Shown one piece after another: positions 1 through 6,086 of a stretch of 6,602 bases of DNA. Location: positions 1-6,602 of the forward strand of contig CAMBUC010000124.1 in NCBI GenBank assembly GCA_945871045.1, given 5' to 3'. Source of the stretch: an uncultured bacterium. GTDB lineage: Bacteria > Bacillota > Clostridia > Lachnospirales > Lachnospiraceae. Every line of letters begins with the position of its first letter. Within the stretch, counting starts at the first letter, position 1. The position numbers and the translations under genes were made by a program. The notes under the pieces are model-generated. The model did no database searches. It was not told the DNA's origin and was given only the letters and a program-made list of their open reading frames with translations.

Positions 1-783
1 GCCTGGTCGGGAATGGTCAACGAAATGAACCGTATGGATGTCATGACAAACAATCTGGCAAACGCTGATACGAACGGCTATAAAAAAGAAGGTGCAACTT
101 CACAGACCTTCCATGAACAGCTGGCCGTAAAGATCAAAGACCAGTCATCGGATCTGGGACGCCCGAAAAGGCTCGGGGGCATGTATCCCGGTGTAAAGAT
201 CGGAGAAACCTACACGGACTACAGTCAGGGAAGTTTTCAGGTTACCGATAACCAATATGATGTCGCATTGGATGGGGACGGATTTTTTGCCGTTTCGTTC
301 ACCAGCAAAAACGGTGAGACGTCCGTGAAATTCACCCGGGACGGTGCATTCACAGTCAATACACAGGGCTATCTTGTGACAAAAGACGGTGATTACATAC
401 TGAATCAGAACGGCGCTGTGAATTCAGATCCCAACGAGAACAATTATATTCAGTTAGACCCGAACCTGCCCTTTACCATCGACGAGCAGGGCTATATCCA
501 TCAGGACGGACAGACAGTGGCTCAACTGGGTGTCATTGATTTTGAGGATTACAATTACCTTGAAAAATATGGAGAGAACCTTTATCAGCCCGTGGACGGC
601 GCGCAGATCGCAGCATCTGACGCCCGGGTCAGACAGGGGTATATCGAGGCATCGAACGTGAACGTAGTCACTGAGATGGTCAACATGATCACCATCACCA
701 GAGCCTACGAATCAAACCAGAAGGTCCTTCAGACCATCGACGGCATGCTTGACAAGGCGGTCAATAATGTTGGACGCGTATAA
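1..783 (+). CDS. flgF: Flagellar basal-body rod protein, FlgF/FlhO-like (5' end outside window)
   Basis: A structural subunit of the flagellar rod, exported by the flagellar type III apparatus and polymerised through its terminal helices. The frame is open from base 1 (codons Ala-Trp-Ser-Gly before the first internal ATG at 13), so the true start lies upstream. Aligning AWSGM with AASGM of the next gene suggests about 7 residues are missing. Visible codon numbering: the rod-family N-terminal signature NNLANADTNGYK is at 17-28, a core segment containing ALDGDGFF at about 89-96, and the C-terminal Flg_bbr_C helix (SNVNVVTEMVNMI...RAYESN) at about 214-260. It is paralogous to the next gene, and the FlgF (FlhO in Bacillus) role rests on lying just before FlgG and on the looser RAYESNQK tail. 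FlgG-type or short hook-like naming is possible, but membership of the rod/hook family is secure. It is cotranscribed with the next gene, 15 nt downstream. Confidence 0.9.
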   Translation, partial: AWSGMVNEMNRMDVMTNNLANADTNGYKKEGATSQTFHEQLAVKIKDQSSDLGRPKRLGGMYPGVKIGETYTDYSQGSFQVTDNQYDVALDGDGFFAVSFTSKNGETSVKFTRDGAFTVNTQGYLVTKDGDYILNQNGAVNSDPNENNYIQLDPNLPFTIDEQGYIHQDGQTVAQLGVIDFEDYNYLEKYGENLYQPVDGAQIAASDARVRQGYIEASNVNVVTEMVNMITITRAYESNQKVLQTIDGMLDKAVNNVGRV

Positions 784-784
784 A

Positions 785-790
785 AAGGAG
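785..790 (+). promoter_or_regulatory. Ribosome binding site of flgG
   Basis: AAGGAG begins two bases after the flgF stop codon. It lies 8 nt before ATG 799 and 11 nt before the adjacent ATG 802. The spacing favours 799, giving the Met-Met-Arg-Ala-Leu-Trp beginning that is usual for FlgG. Confidence 0.8.
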
Positions 791-798
791 TATAAATT

Positions 799-1617
799 AT
801 GATGAGAGCACTTTGGAGCGCAGCATCCGGCATGCTGGCCCAGCAGACAAACGTAGATACCATCGCCAACAATCTGGCAAACGTCAATACCACCGGATAC
901 CGCAGTGAAAAAGCAGAGTTCAAGAGCCTGCTCTACCAGACGCTGCAGACCCGTACCACCACCGCAAACGGCGAACAAAAGCCCATCCCGGCACAGGTTG
1001 GTCTCGGAACCCGTGTGGCATCCATGACCTCCAGTTTCAAACCAGGCGAGTTGATCGCATCCGAAAGCAACACGGACTTCGCCATTGAGGGAGACGGCTT
1101 CTTTGGTATTCAGGGAGTGGACGGCGAGATCAGTTACACGAAAAACGGAAACTTTTTCTGGACCAATGGCACCGACGGACTGACACTGGCGACCTCCGAC
1201 GGTTATTATGTGCTGGATCGTGAAGGCCAGCCCATCGTCATCCCGGAAAACATCGATGCAAATACTGTCCAGATGACTGCCAGCGGTGAGGTTGGTTATA
1301 AAACCCCCGACGGCAACTATGTCAGTCTCAACCAGACCATCGGTCTGTGGCAGTTCAATAATCCTGCCGGATTGGAAAAGGTTGCCGGCACTTATTACAG
1401 AGAGACCGCAGCCTCCGGAAACGCATTAAATGAAAACGATGCGAATGTCAATCTGATCACGAGCAAACTGCGTCAGAACTGGCTGGAGTCCTCAAACGTG
1501 CAGGTGGCAGACGAAATGGTAAACCTGATTGTTGCACAGCGCGCGTATGAGTTAAACTCCAAAGCGATTCAGGCGGCAGATGACATGCTTGGTCAGGCAA
1601 ATCAGTTGAAACGATAG
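799..1617 (+). CDS. flgG: Flagellar distal rod protein FlgG (FlhP-like)
   Basis: Subunit of the distal rod, the drive shaft that joins the MS ring and proximal rod to the hook. At 272 residues it is close to the usual 260-275. In order: the N-terminal helix with MMRALWSAASGM at 1-12; the rod-family signature NNLANVNTTGYR at 24-35; NTDFAIEGDGFF at 91-102, the start of the central beta domain; and a C-terminal helical domain at about 227-272 with SNVQVADEMVNLIVAQRAYE and the ending DMLGQANQLKR, which is characteristic of FlgG rather than FlgF, FlgE or FlgK. It has no signal peptide, as expected for a type III export substrate. The start is fixed by AAGGAG 8 nt upstream. It follows flgF by 15 nt and precedes the rod-binding protein by 56 nt, so the three are probably one transcript. 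In Bacillus the corresponding gene is flhP, downstream of mbl; whether an mreB/mbl gene lies to the left here cannot be seen. Confidence 0.95.
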   Translation: MMRALWSAASGMLAQQTNVDTIANNLANVNTTGYRSEKAEFKSLLYQTLQTRTTTANGEQKPIPAQVGLGTRVASMTSSFKPGELIASESNTDFAIEGDGFFGIQGVDGEISYTKNGNFFWTNGTDGLTLATSDGYYVLDREGQPIVIPENIDANTVQMTASGEVGYKTPDGNYVSLNQTIGLWQFNNPAGLEKVAGTYYRETAASGNALNENDANVNLITSKLRQNWLESSNVQVADEMVNLIVAQRAYELNSKAIQAADDMLGQANQLKR

Positions 1618-1660
1618 TTTTTTGAATCAGTGAGAACAGACGATGATAGGATTTTACACC

Positions 1661-1665
1661 GGAGG
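1661..1665 (+). promoter_or_regulatory. Ribosome binding site of the rod-binding protein gene
   Basis: GGAGG lies 8 nt before ATG 1674. The 56-nt gap after flgG contains no convincing promoter, only this site. Confidence 0.75.
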
Positions 1666-1673
1666 ACGACAGC

Positions 1674-2096
1674 ATGAGTATTTCGATCAATGACAATATG
1701 TACAACTATTTGACGCAGACGGCGCAGAATGCAAACAACTCAGCATCCGCAGGCGCTGTCAACAAGTCCATCAGCGGGATCAACGAAAATTCCACTGAGG
1801 AGGAAATGAAGGCTGCCATCAAAGACTTCGAATCTTATTTCGTGGAGCAGATCTTAAAAAATGTGCAGGAATCCTTAAAGGGAGACGAAGACTCTTCCAA
1901 TTCCCAGCTCACAGAGTACTTTATGGGACAGGTGGGGGAAAAAGTGGCAGACCAGATCGTTGACAAAGTGGGAAATCGCATGACACAGACGCTGTACGAG
2001 CAGATGTGCAGGAACTATCATATTTCCCCTGAGAAGACAGTAGCCGAAGATGCGGCTGCAGTAGCAGCGACCGGCGCTGTTTCCGGCGAAGAATAA
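1674..2096 (+). CDS. flgJ: FlgJ-like rod-binding protein without muramidase domain
   Basis: A small (140 residue) relative of the N-terminal half of enterobacterial FlgJ, which acts as rod cap or scaffold during rod polymerisation. Residues 1-40 are polar, Asn/Ser/Ala-rich and probably disordered, which suits an export substrate. The rod-binding domain covers about 44-115, with the typical pattern of Met-Lys-Ala-Ala then DFESYFVEQILKNV at 51-64, EYFMGQVGEKVADQI at 81-95 and TLYEQM at 106-111. An Ala/Glu-rich acidic tail follows (about 120-140). The C-terminal glucosaminidase half of FlgJ is absent, as in many Firmicutes, so wall opening must come from another enzyme. The start is chosen by GGAGG 8 nt upstream. 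It is the last gene before a strong terminator, which supports membership in the upstream flgF-flgG operon. The name flgJ covers only the N-terminal domain. Confidence 0.85.
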   Translation: MSISINDNMYNYLTQTAQNANNSASAGAVNKSISGINENSTEEEMKAAIKDFESYFVEQILKNVQESLKGDEDSSNSQLTEYFMGQVGEKVADQIVDKVGNRMTQTLYEQMCRNYHISPEKTVAEDAAAVAATGAVSGEE

Positions 2097-2101
2097 CAGC
2101 A

Positions 2102-2132
2102 AAAAATGGGTGGGCGTAGCCCACCCATTTTT
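2102..2132 (+). terminator. Rho-independent terminator after the rod operon
   Basis: A perfect inverted repeat: the left arm 2102-2115 (AAAAATGGGTGGGC) pairs with 2119-2132 around a 3-nt GTA loop, 14 bp in all. The inner 9 bp contain 7 G-C pairs and the outer pairs are A-T. The right arm ends in TTTTT (2128-2132). It starts 6 nt after the flgJ stop codon. Because the left arm begins with a run of A, it could also work on the opposite strand, though no minus-strand gene is seen nearby. Confidence 0.93.
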
Positions 2133-2135
2133 GAC

Positions 2136-2142
2136 AAAGGAG
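2136..2142 (+). promoter_or_regulatory. Ribosome binding site of recD2
   Basis: AAAGGAG lies 10 nt before ATG 2153 and immediately after the terminator stem, so the start codon is only 20 nt from the hairpin. Confidence 0.75.
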
Positions 2143-2152
2143 CAAACAATAC

Positions 2153-4369
2153 ATGGAGAAGATCAGCGGATACGTGGATCATATCATCTTTCAAAATAGT
2201 GAAAACGGCTACACGGTGCTGGAACTGGTGACCGGTGAGACGATGACCACCTGTGTGGGAATGCTCATGGGTCTGACCGACGGCATGAATGTGGAACTGG
2301 AAGGCGAATATACGGATCATCCCAGTTACGGCAGGCAATTTAAGGCGGCCCGGTTCACGGAAAAAGAGCCGGAGGATGAACTGGCGATTGAGCGCTACCT
2401 TGGATCGGGAGCGATCAAAGGCGTAGGGGCAGCGCTGGCAGCGCGGATCGTGCGCCGGTTTGGAAAAGACACCTTTCGCATTATAGAAGAAGAACCGGAG
2501 CGTCTGGCGGAGATCAAAGGGATCAGTGAGCGGAAAGCGCAGGAGATCAGCGCACAGGTAGAAGACAAGCGTTCGTTGCGTTCCGCAATGCTTTTTTTGC
2601 AGCAGTATGGCATCAGCCTGACACTTTCCGTCAAGATCTACCATACATATGGGGAAGAAATCTATAGCATCTTACAGAAAAATCCGTATCGGCTGGCAGA
2701 TGATATCGACGGCGTGGGCTTTCGGATCGCGGATGAGATCGCATCAAAAGTCGGTATCCGCACAGATTCAGACTTCCGGATCCGAAGCGGCATGATCTAT
2801 TGCCTGCAGCAGGCAGCAGCGGAGGGCCATACCTATCTTCCACAGGAACTGCTTGTGGCAAAGGCAGTGGAACTGCTGACCGTTCCGGCGGAAAGCGTGG
2901 AGAAAAATATGATGGATCTGGCGATGGAACGCAAACTGGTCTTAAAACGGGAAGGAGACCGGGTGCATGTTTACGCTACTGTATTTTATAATATGGAATC
3001 CAATGTGGCGTATATGTTAAGACAGTTAAACGTGACGATGGATATTTCGGAAGCGCATGTTTACAAATGCATTCAGCGGATTGAAAAAGAGACCGGCATG
3101 GAATTGGCAGAGCATCAGAAACAGGCAGTAGTGGCGGCAGCCCGGGAGGGAGTGCTTGTGATCACGGGAGGACCGGGAACCGGAAAGACCACAACCATCG
3201 ATTCCATCATCCATTATTTTGATCTGGAAGGGCTGGATTTCATGCTGGCGGCGCCCACCGGCCGCGCGGCCAAGCGAATGAGCGAGACCACCGGCTATGA
3301 GGCCCGCACGATCCACCGGATGTTAGAACTTGGAGGAGAAGAAAATGTAGGCTTCGGCCGGGATGAAAGCAACCCCTTGGAAGCAGATGCCATCATCATC
3401 GACGAGATGTCCATGGTGGATCTGCCGCTTATGAATTCACTGTTAAAAGCCATCACACCCGGAACCAGACTGATCTTAGTAGGGGATGTGAACCAGTTGC
3501 CCAGCGTCGGACCGGGCCGCGTGCTGAAAGATATCATTACTTCAAAAGAGTTGCCGGTGGTGGAATTGACAGAGATCTTCCGTCAGGCGAAGGAGAGCGA
3601 TATTATCGTCAATGCCCATCGCATCAACCGGGGCGAAGCCGTCACGTTGGACAACAAGAGCATGGATTTCTTTTTCCTGAAGCGTTATGATGCAGATCAG
3701 ATCATTAATGTGACCCTCCAGCTGGTGCTCCAGAAAATGCCAAAATACGTAGAGGCAAAGCCCATGGATATTCAGGTACTTACGCCCATGCGAAAAGGTT
3801 TGCTGGGCGTGGAACATCTGAATACGGTGCTCCAGCACTATTTGAATCCGCCCGATGCATCCAAATCCGAAAAAGAGCGCCCAAACGGCATGTTTCGCGA
3901 GGGCGACAAAGTGATGCAGACGAAAAATAACTATCAGTTAGAGTGGGAAGTGCGCAGCCGCTATGGGATAGCCATCGAAAAAGGCATGGGCGTCTTCAAC
4001 GGAGATATGGGAATCATCCGCATCATCGATTCCTTTGCCCAAAGTGTCACCGTGGAATTTGAGGAAGGCCGGATCGTGGAATATCCCTTCGGTCTGTTGG
4101 AAGAGTTGGAACTGGCTTATGCCATCACGATCCACAAATCCCAGGGAAGCGAATATCCCGCCGTAGTGATCCCCCTTTTGTCCGGCCCGCGCCCACTCAT
4201 GAATCGCAACCTGCTCTACACGGCAGTCACTAGGGCACGAAAATGCGTGACACTGGTAGGGGATGACCGCGTGTTTGGTCAGATGGTCGAAAACGTGCAG
4301 GAACAGAGGCGCTACTCGGGACTGAAGGAGCGTTTGATTGAGCAGAAAGGAAATATGTGCATATCATAA
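2153..4369 (+). CDS. recD2: RecD2-type ATP-dependent DNA helicase (SF1B, 5'-3')
   Basis: A RecBC-independent RecD-like helicase that moves 5' to 3' on single-stranded DNA. The family is linked to recombination, mismatch repair and replication-fork maintenance. The 738-residue protein has the full layout: a small N-terminal OB-like domain (1-70, beginning MEKISGYVDHIIFQNSENGY); tandem helix-hairpin-helix units at about 86-104, 118-132, 152-167 and 181-202; Walker A GGPGTGKTT at 339-347 with Lys345; Walker B with Asp417-Glu418 (IIIDEMSMVD); motif III GDVNQLP at 444-450; EIFRQ at 474-478; an SH3-like 1B/2B region with GDKVMQ (584-589) and FNGDMG (615-620); motif V ITIHKSQGSE at 658-667; and motif VI NLLYTAVTRAR at 686-696. 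All catalytic motifs look intact. The start is set by AAAGGAG and by the family's normal N-terminus. The gene overlaps comFC by 13 nt. It is not exodeoxyribonuclease V RecD, because the long N-terminal extension is present and no recB or recC is visible. How it is transcribed past the terminator is unclear. Confidence 0.95.
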   Translation: MEKISGYVDHIIFQNSENGYTVLELVTGETMTTCVGMLMGLTDGMNVELEGEYTDHPSYGRQFKAARFTEKEPEDELAIERYLGSGAIKGVGAALAARIVRRFGKDTFRIIEEEPERLAEIKGISERKAQEISAQVEDKRSLRSAMLFLQQYGISLTLSVKIYHTYGEEIYSILQKNPYRLADDIDGVGFRIADEIASKVGIRTDSDFRIRSGMIYCLQQAAAEGHTYLPQELLVAKAVELLTVPAESVEKNMMDLAMERKLVLKREGDRVHVYATVFYNMESNVAYMLRQLNVTMDISEAHVYKCIQRIEKETGMELAEHQKQAVVAAAREGVLVITGGPGTGKTTTIDSIIHYFDLEGLDFMLAAPTGRAAKRMSETTGYEARTIHRMLELGGEENVGFGRDESNPLEADAIIIDEMSMVDLPLMNSLLKAITPGTRLILVGDVNQLPSVGPGRVLKDIITSKELPVVELTEIFRQAKESDIIVNAHRINRGEAVTLDNKSMDFFFLKRYDADQIINVTLQLVLQKMPKYVEAKPMDIQVLTPMRKGLLGVEHLNTVLQHYLNPPDASKSEKERPNGMFREGDKVMQTKNNYQLEWEVRSRYGIAIEKGMGVFNGDMGIIRIIDSFAQSVTVEFEEGRIVEYPFGLLEELELAYAITIHKSQGSEYPAVVIPLLSGPRPLMNRNLLYTAVTRARKCVTLVGDDRVFGQMVENVQEQRRYSGLKERLIEQKGNMCIS
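4346..4351 (+). promoter_or_regulatory. Ribosome binding site that decides the GTG start of comFC
   Basis: AAAGGA inside the recD2 3' end, 5 nt before GTG 4357. No comparable site precedes the in-frame ATG at 4390. The spacing is slightly short but acceptable. Confidence 0.6.
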
Positions 4370-5136
4370 AAATCATCACAACATTTCTCATGAAACTTCT
4401 TTATCCTGCCACCTGTCCGATCTGTGACGAAGTGCAGGAACAACTGCTCACAGATGACGGGATTGCTGAGATCTGTCCGTCCTGTGAGAAAAAACTGGTG
4501 CGTGCCGCGCAGCCTGTTTGCATGAAATGCGGAAAACCGCTGGAACGGGACCGGGTGCGAAGGGAATATTGCGCAGACTGCATGCGTCATCCTCATAAAT
4601 TTACTCAGGGCAGAGCGGTGTTCGTCTATCAGGGGGCGGTCGTCGCCAGCATGCACCGGCTGAAATACAAAAACCGACGGGATTACGCCGCCGCTTATGC
4701 CAAAGAAGCCTACAGGACGCAGGGCGAATGGATCCGGCGGATCGCACCGGATGCGCTCATCCCCGTTCCTCTTCATAAAAAGAGAAGGCGCCGGCGCGGT
4801 TACAATCAGGCGGAACTGATCGCGCAAAAACTCTCGGAGTACACAGGCATTCCTATGGAAAAAGACCTACTGGTCCGAAGGGTAAACACCAGACCCCAAA
4901 GACAGCTGGAAGCAAAAGAACGAAAAAATAATCTGAAAAATGCTTTTCAAATGTCGAAAAAGATAGTAAAATTAGAGAGGGTATTACTCATCGATGACAT
5001 ATACACGACCGGAAGCACGGTGGATGCCGCTGCGGAGGTCTTGATGAGTGCAGGAATAAAAAAAGTATACGTTCTCTGCATCTGTATAGGCGGAGGGGAC
5101 ACGGGAGGTTTGGACTATGGAAGTGAGATCATGTAA
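4357..5136 (+). CDS. comFC: ComF family protein: double zinc ribbon plus phosphoribosyltransferase-like domain
   Basis: A 259-residue cytoplasmic protein of the ComF/GntX family. In naturally transformable bacteria it is needed for handling incoming single-stranded DNA; in others the role is unknown. The N-terminus carries two zinc-ribbon halves, Cys20/Cys23 with Cys40/Cys43 and Cys55/Cys58 with Cys72/Cys75, all eight present. The type I phosphoribosyltransferase fold follows, with HRLKYKNRRDYA (a ComF hallmark), DALIPVPLHKKRRRRRGYNQAE (given here as its key part, PVPLHKKRRRRRGYNQ), and the PRPP-binding loop VLLIDDIYTTGST at 209-221. The start is GTG 4357, overlapping the recD2 end by 13 nt, with AAAGGA 5 nt upstream. 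The alternative ATG at 4390 (Met12) has no ribosome binding site and would leave only four residues before LYPATCPIC, so GTG is preferred. Downstream it overlaps yvyF by 20 nt. Coupling to yvyF parallels Bacillus comFC-yvyF. Confidence 0.92.
   Translation: MHIIKIITTFLMKLLYPATCPICDEVQEQLLTDDGIAEICPSCEKKLVRAAQPVCMKCGKPLERDRVRREYCADCMRHPHKFTQGRAVFVYQGAVVASMHRLKYKNRRDYAAAYAKEAYRTQGEWIRRIAPDALIPVPLHKKRRRRRGYNQAELIAQKLSEYTGIPMEKDLLVRRVNTRPQRQLEAKERKNNLKNAFQMSKKIVKLERVLLIDDIYTTGSTVDAAAEVLMSAGIKKVYVLCICIGGGDTGGLDYGSEIM
5103..5108 (+). promoter_or_regulatory. Ribosome binding site of yvyF inside the comFC 3' end
   Basis: GGGAGG lies 8 nt before ATG 5117. It sits within comFC coding sequence, where it encodes part of the Gly-rich stretch near the ComFC C-terminus, consistent with translational coupling. 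Confidence 0.75.
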
Positions 5137-5515
5137 AACATGTAAAAGACTGTTTAATTATATTGCGGGACCGGTAAGATGTCCTGCCTGTTCAGCGGAA
5201 CTGGAGAAAAAGTTCCAGAAGGTAAAACTTTATATCTGGGATCACAAGACAGCGCCGTTGCAGGAAATCGCCGAGGCCAATCAGGTGTCCGTCGCCCAGC
5301 TCAGACAGTGGGTACGGGAAGAGCGGCTTTGTTTTTCTGATGATTCGCCGGTAGGTCTGGAGTGCGAAGTGTGCGGAGCAACGATCAAGACCGGCCGTTA
5401 TTGCGACAAGTGCAAAGGAAAACTCACGAATAATTTAATGAACGCCCTAAGCAAAGAAGCAGGTCCTGCTAAAAAAGATATCAGTGATCCTAAGAGCCGA
5501 ATGAGATCATTATAA
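5117..5515 (+). CDS. yvyF: YvyF-like flagellar operon protein with two zinc-binding Cys clusters
   Basis: A 132-residue protein of the family found in flagellar operons of Firmicutes (YvyF in Bacillus, upstream of flgM-flgN-flgK). Its biochemical role is not established; a regulatory or chaperone-like role is often assumed. The N-terminal zinc knuckle is Cys6/Cys9 and Cys22/Cys25 within CKTCKRLFNYIAGPVRCPAC, followed by LEKKFQKVKLYI. The middle (about 46-71, PLQEIAEANQVSVAQLRQWVREERL) resembles a MerR-type helix-turn-helix with its wing start. A second cluster is Cys83/Cys86 and Cys96/Cys99 in ECEVCGATIKTGRYCDKC. The basic C-terminus is polar and probably flexible. It starts within comFC (20-nt overlap) and is followed by a terminator rather than by flgM, unlike Bacillus. 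Family assignment is confident; DNA binding is inference. Confidence 0.85.
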   Translation: MEVRSCKTCKRLFNYIAGPVRCPACSAELEKKFQKVKLYIWDHKTAPLQEIAEANQVSVAQLRQWVREERLCFSDDSPVGLECEVCGATIKTGRYCDKCKGKLTNNLMNALSKEAGPAKKDISDPKSRMRSL

Positions 5516-5539
5516 TCCAATGGCATAGAAACGCAAAAC

Positions 5540-5578
5540 GAAAAGTACCGCAGATTGCGGTACTTTTCATTTTGTTTT
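5540..5578 (+). terminator. Rho-independent terminator after yvyF
   Basis: The perfect stem 5540-5552 (GAAAAGTACCGCA) pairs with 5556-5568 around a GAT loop, 13 bp. It is followed by a T-rich tail ATTTTGTTTT (5569-5578). The arms can extend outward past a C-A mismatch (5539 and 5569) through AAAA/TTTT and one C-G pair (5534-5574), so it may act in both directions. It lies 24 nt after the yvyF stop codon. Confidence 0.93.
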
Positions 5579-5605
5579 GTAATTTATAGAAACATATGAT
5601 ATAAT
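5577..5605 (+). promoter_or_regulatory. Sigma-A-like promoter with extended -10 for the membrane-protein pair
   Basis: The -35 TTGTAA (5577-5582, 4 of 6 to consensus) is followed by a 17-nt spacer and a perfect -10 TATAAT (5600-5605). TG at 5597-5598 gives the extended form TGnTATAAT. Transcription would begin near 5612, leaving a leader of about 55 nt. The -35 overlaps the T-rich tail of the preceding terminator, so one unit ends exactly where the next begins. Confidence 0.8.
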
Positions 5606-5654
5606 GCAATCAACTATGTAATAAGATGAGGCGTCGACTACTGTTTTTTCAGGC
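5606..5654 (+). other. Leader region of the membrane-protein operon
   Basis: A 5' untranslated stretch between the -10 box and the ribosome binding site. I see no strong hairpin, riboswitch core or upstream peptide in it; a short T run (5644-5649) is not preceded by a stem. Confidence 0.4.
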
Positions 5655-5660
5655 AGGAGG
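5655..5660 (+). promoter_or_regulatory. Ribosome binding site of the small membrane protein
   Basis: AGGAGG is a full-strength site. It is 3 nt from ATG 5664, 6 nt from ATG 5667 and 18 nt from ATG 5679. Only 5667 has normal spacing, which decides the start chosen here. Confidence 0.7.
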
Positions 5661-5666
5661 CGGATG

Positions 5667-6077
5667 ATGGGGTGTTATATGATTCACAACGAACGCGTGC
5701 GCCGCATGGTGCAATTGCAGGCATTTAACGACCGGAAGGGAAAAGATGTATTCCCGGTCATCGCATATTTTCGAAGAGATTATGTTGGACTGCATCTGCT
5801 GAAAGCATTTGTCAGTGGGACAGTCGCATTTGGTGTCATACTGCTGATGTGGGGCATCTGCAATATGGAGATGCTGATGGAATCGATCCATACGATGGAC
5901 TTAAAGCAGTTTGCCATAACGATCATTCTACGGTATCTGGTATGTATGGGGATCTATCTGGCTGCGGTATTTGTGTATGCAGAAACAAAATATACCCGTA
6001 CAAAAAAAGAGATCAGGGGTTATCAAAGACATTTGAAACGCCTGATCGGAAGTTATGAAGGAGACGGAGGGGAATAA
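5667..6077 (+). CDS. Small two-helix membrane protein of unknown function
   Basis: I do not recognise a named family. The protein is 136 residues (137 if ATG 5664 is used). It has a basic, amphipathic N-terminal region of about 40 residues (many Arg/Lys, ending YFRRDYVG), then two predicted membrane segments at about 43-65 (LLKAFVSGTVAFGVILLMWG) and 81-105 (FAITIILRYLVCMGIYLAAV). These are separated by a short acidic/Met-rich loop, and a positively charged C-terminal tail follows (KYTRTKKEIRGYQRHLKRL) with an acidic Gly end. The charge pattern predicts both ends in the cytoplasm. There is no signal peptide and no catalytic motif. It is first after its own promoter and lies 9 nt before the next membrane protein in the same frame, so the two are very likely cotranscribed and may form a complex. 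No link to flagella is evident apart from proximity. Confidence 0.8.
   Translation: MGCYMIHNERVRRMVQLQAFNDRKGKDVFPVIAYFRRDYVGLHLLKAFVSGTVAFGVILLMWGICNMEMLMESIHTMDLKQFAITIILRYLVCMGIYLAAVFVYAETKYTRTKKEIRGYQRHLKRLIGSYEGDGGE
6066..6071 (+). promoter_or_regulatory. Probable ribosome binding site of the polytopic membrane protein
   Basis: GGAGGG at the end of the preceding gene is the only good site, but it is 15 nt from ATG 6087, longer than usual. No other ATG, GTG or TTG in frame lies closer. Reinitiation after the stop at 6075-6077 could help translation. Confidence 0.45.
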
Positions 6078-6086
6078 ATAAAAATC

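Noticed and set aside
1622..1649. Possible promoter in the flgG-flgJ gap (TTGAAT and TGATAG, 16-nt spacing)
   Set aside because: The -10 matches poorly and there is no terminator after flgG, so continuation of the same transcript is the simpler reading.
2131..2136. Perfect TTGACA hexamer directly after the terminator stem, a possible -35 for recD2
   Set aside because: A -10 at 16-18 nt spacing would fall at about 2153-2160 (ATGGAGAA region), inside the start of recD2, and has no resemblance to TATAAT. Transcripts from it would lack the ribosome binding site.
2018..2644. Minus-strand open frame of 208 codons
   Set aside because: It lies antisense to flgJ and recD2, crosses the terminator, and its product is low-complexity His/Phe-rich with no family likeness. 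It is a shadow of real coding sequence.
4312..4827. Minus-strand open frame of 171 codons opposite comFC
   Set aside because: It is antisense to a well-recognised gene with intact zinc and PRPP motifs, and its product has no recognisable domain.
5664..5666. ATG one codon upstream of the chosen start of the small membrane protein
   Set aside because: It is only 3 nt from AGGAGG, too close for normal initiation. The difference is a single methionine.
5849..6058. Second + strand frame inside the small membrane protein gene
   Set aside because: It has no ribosome binding site, its product is hydrophilic with no family features, and it is fully contained in the better-supported gene.
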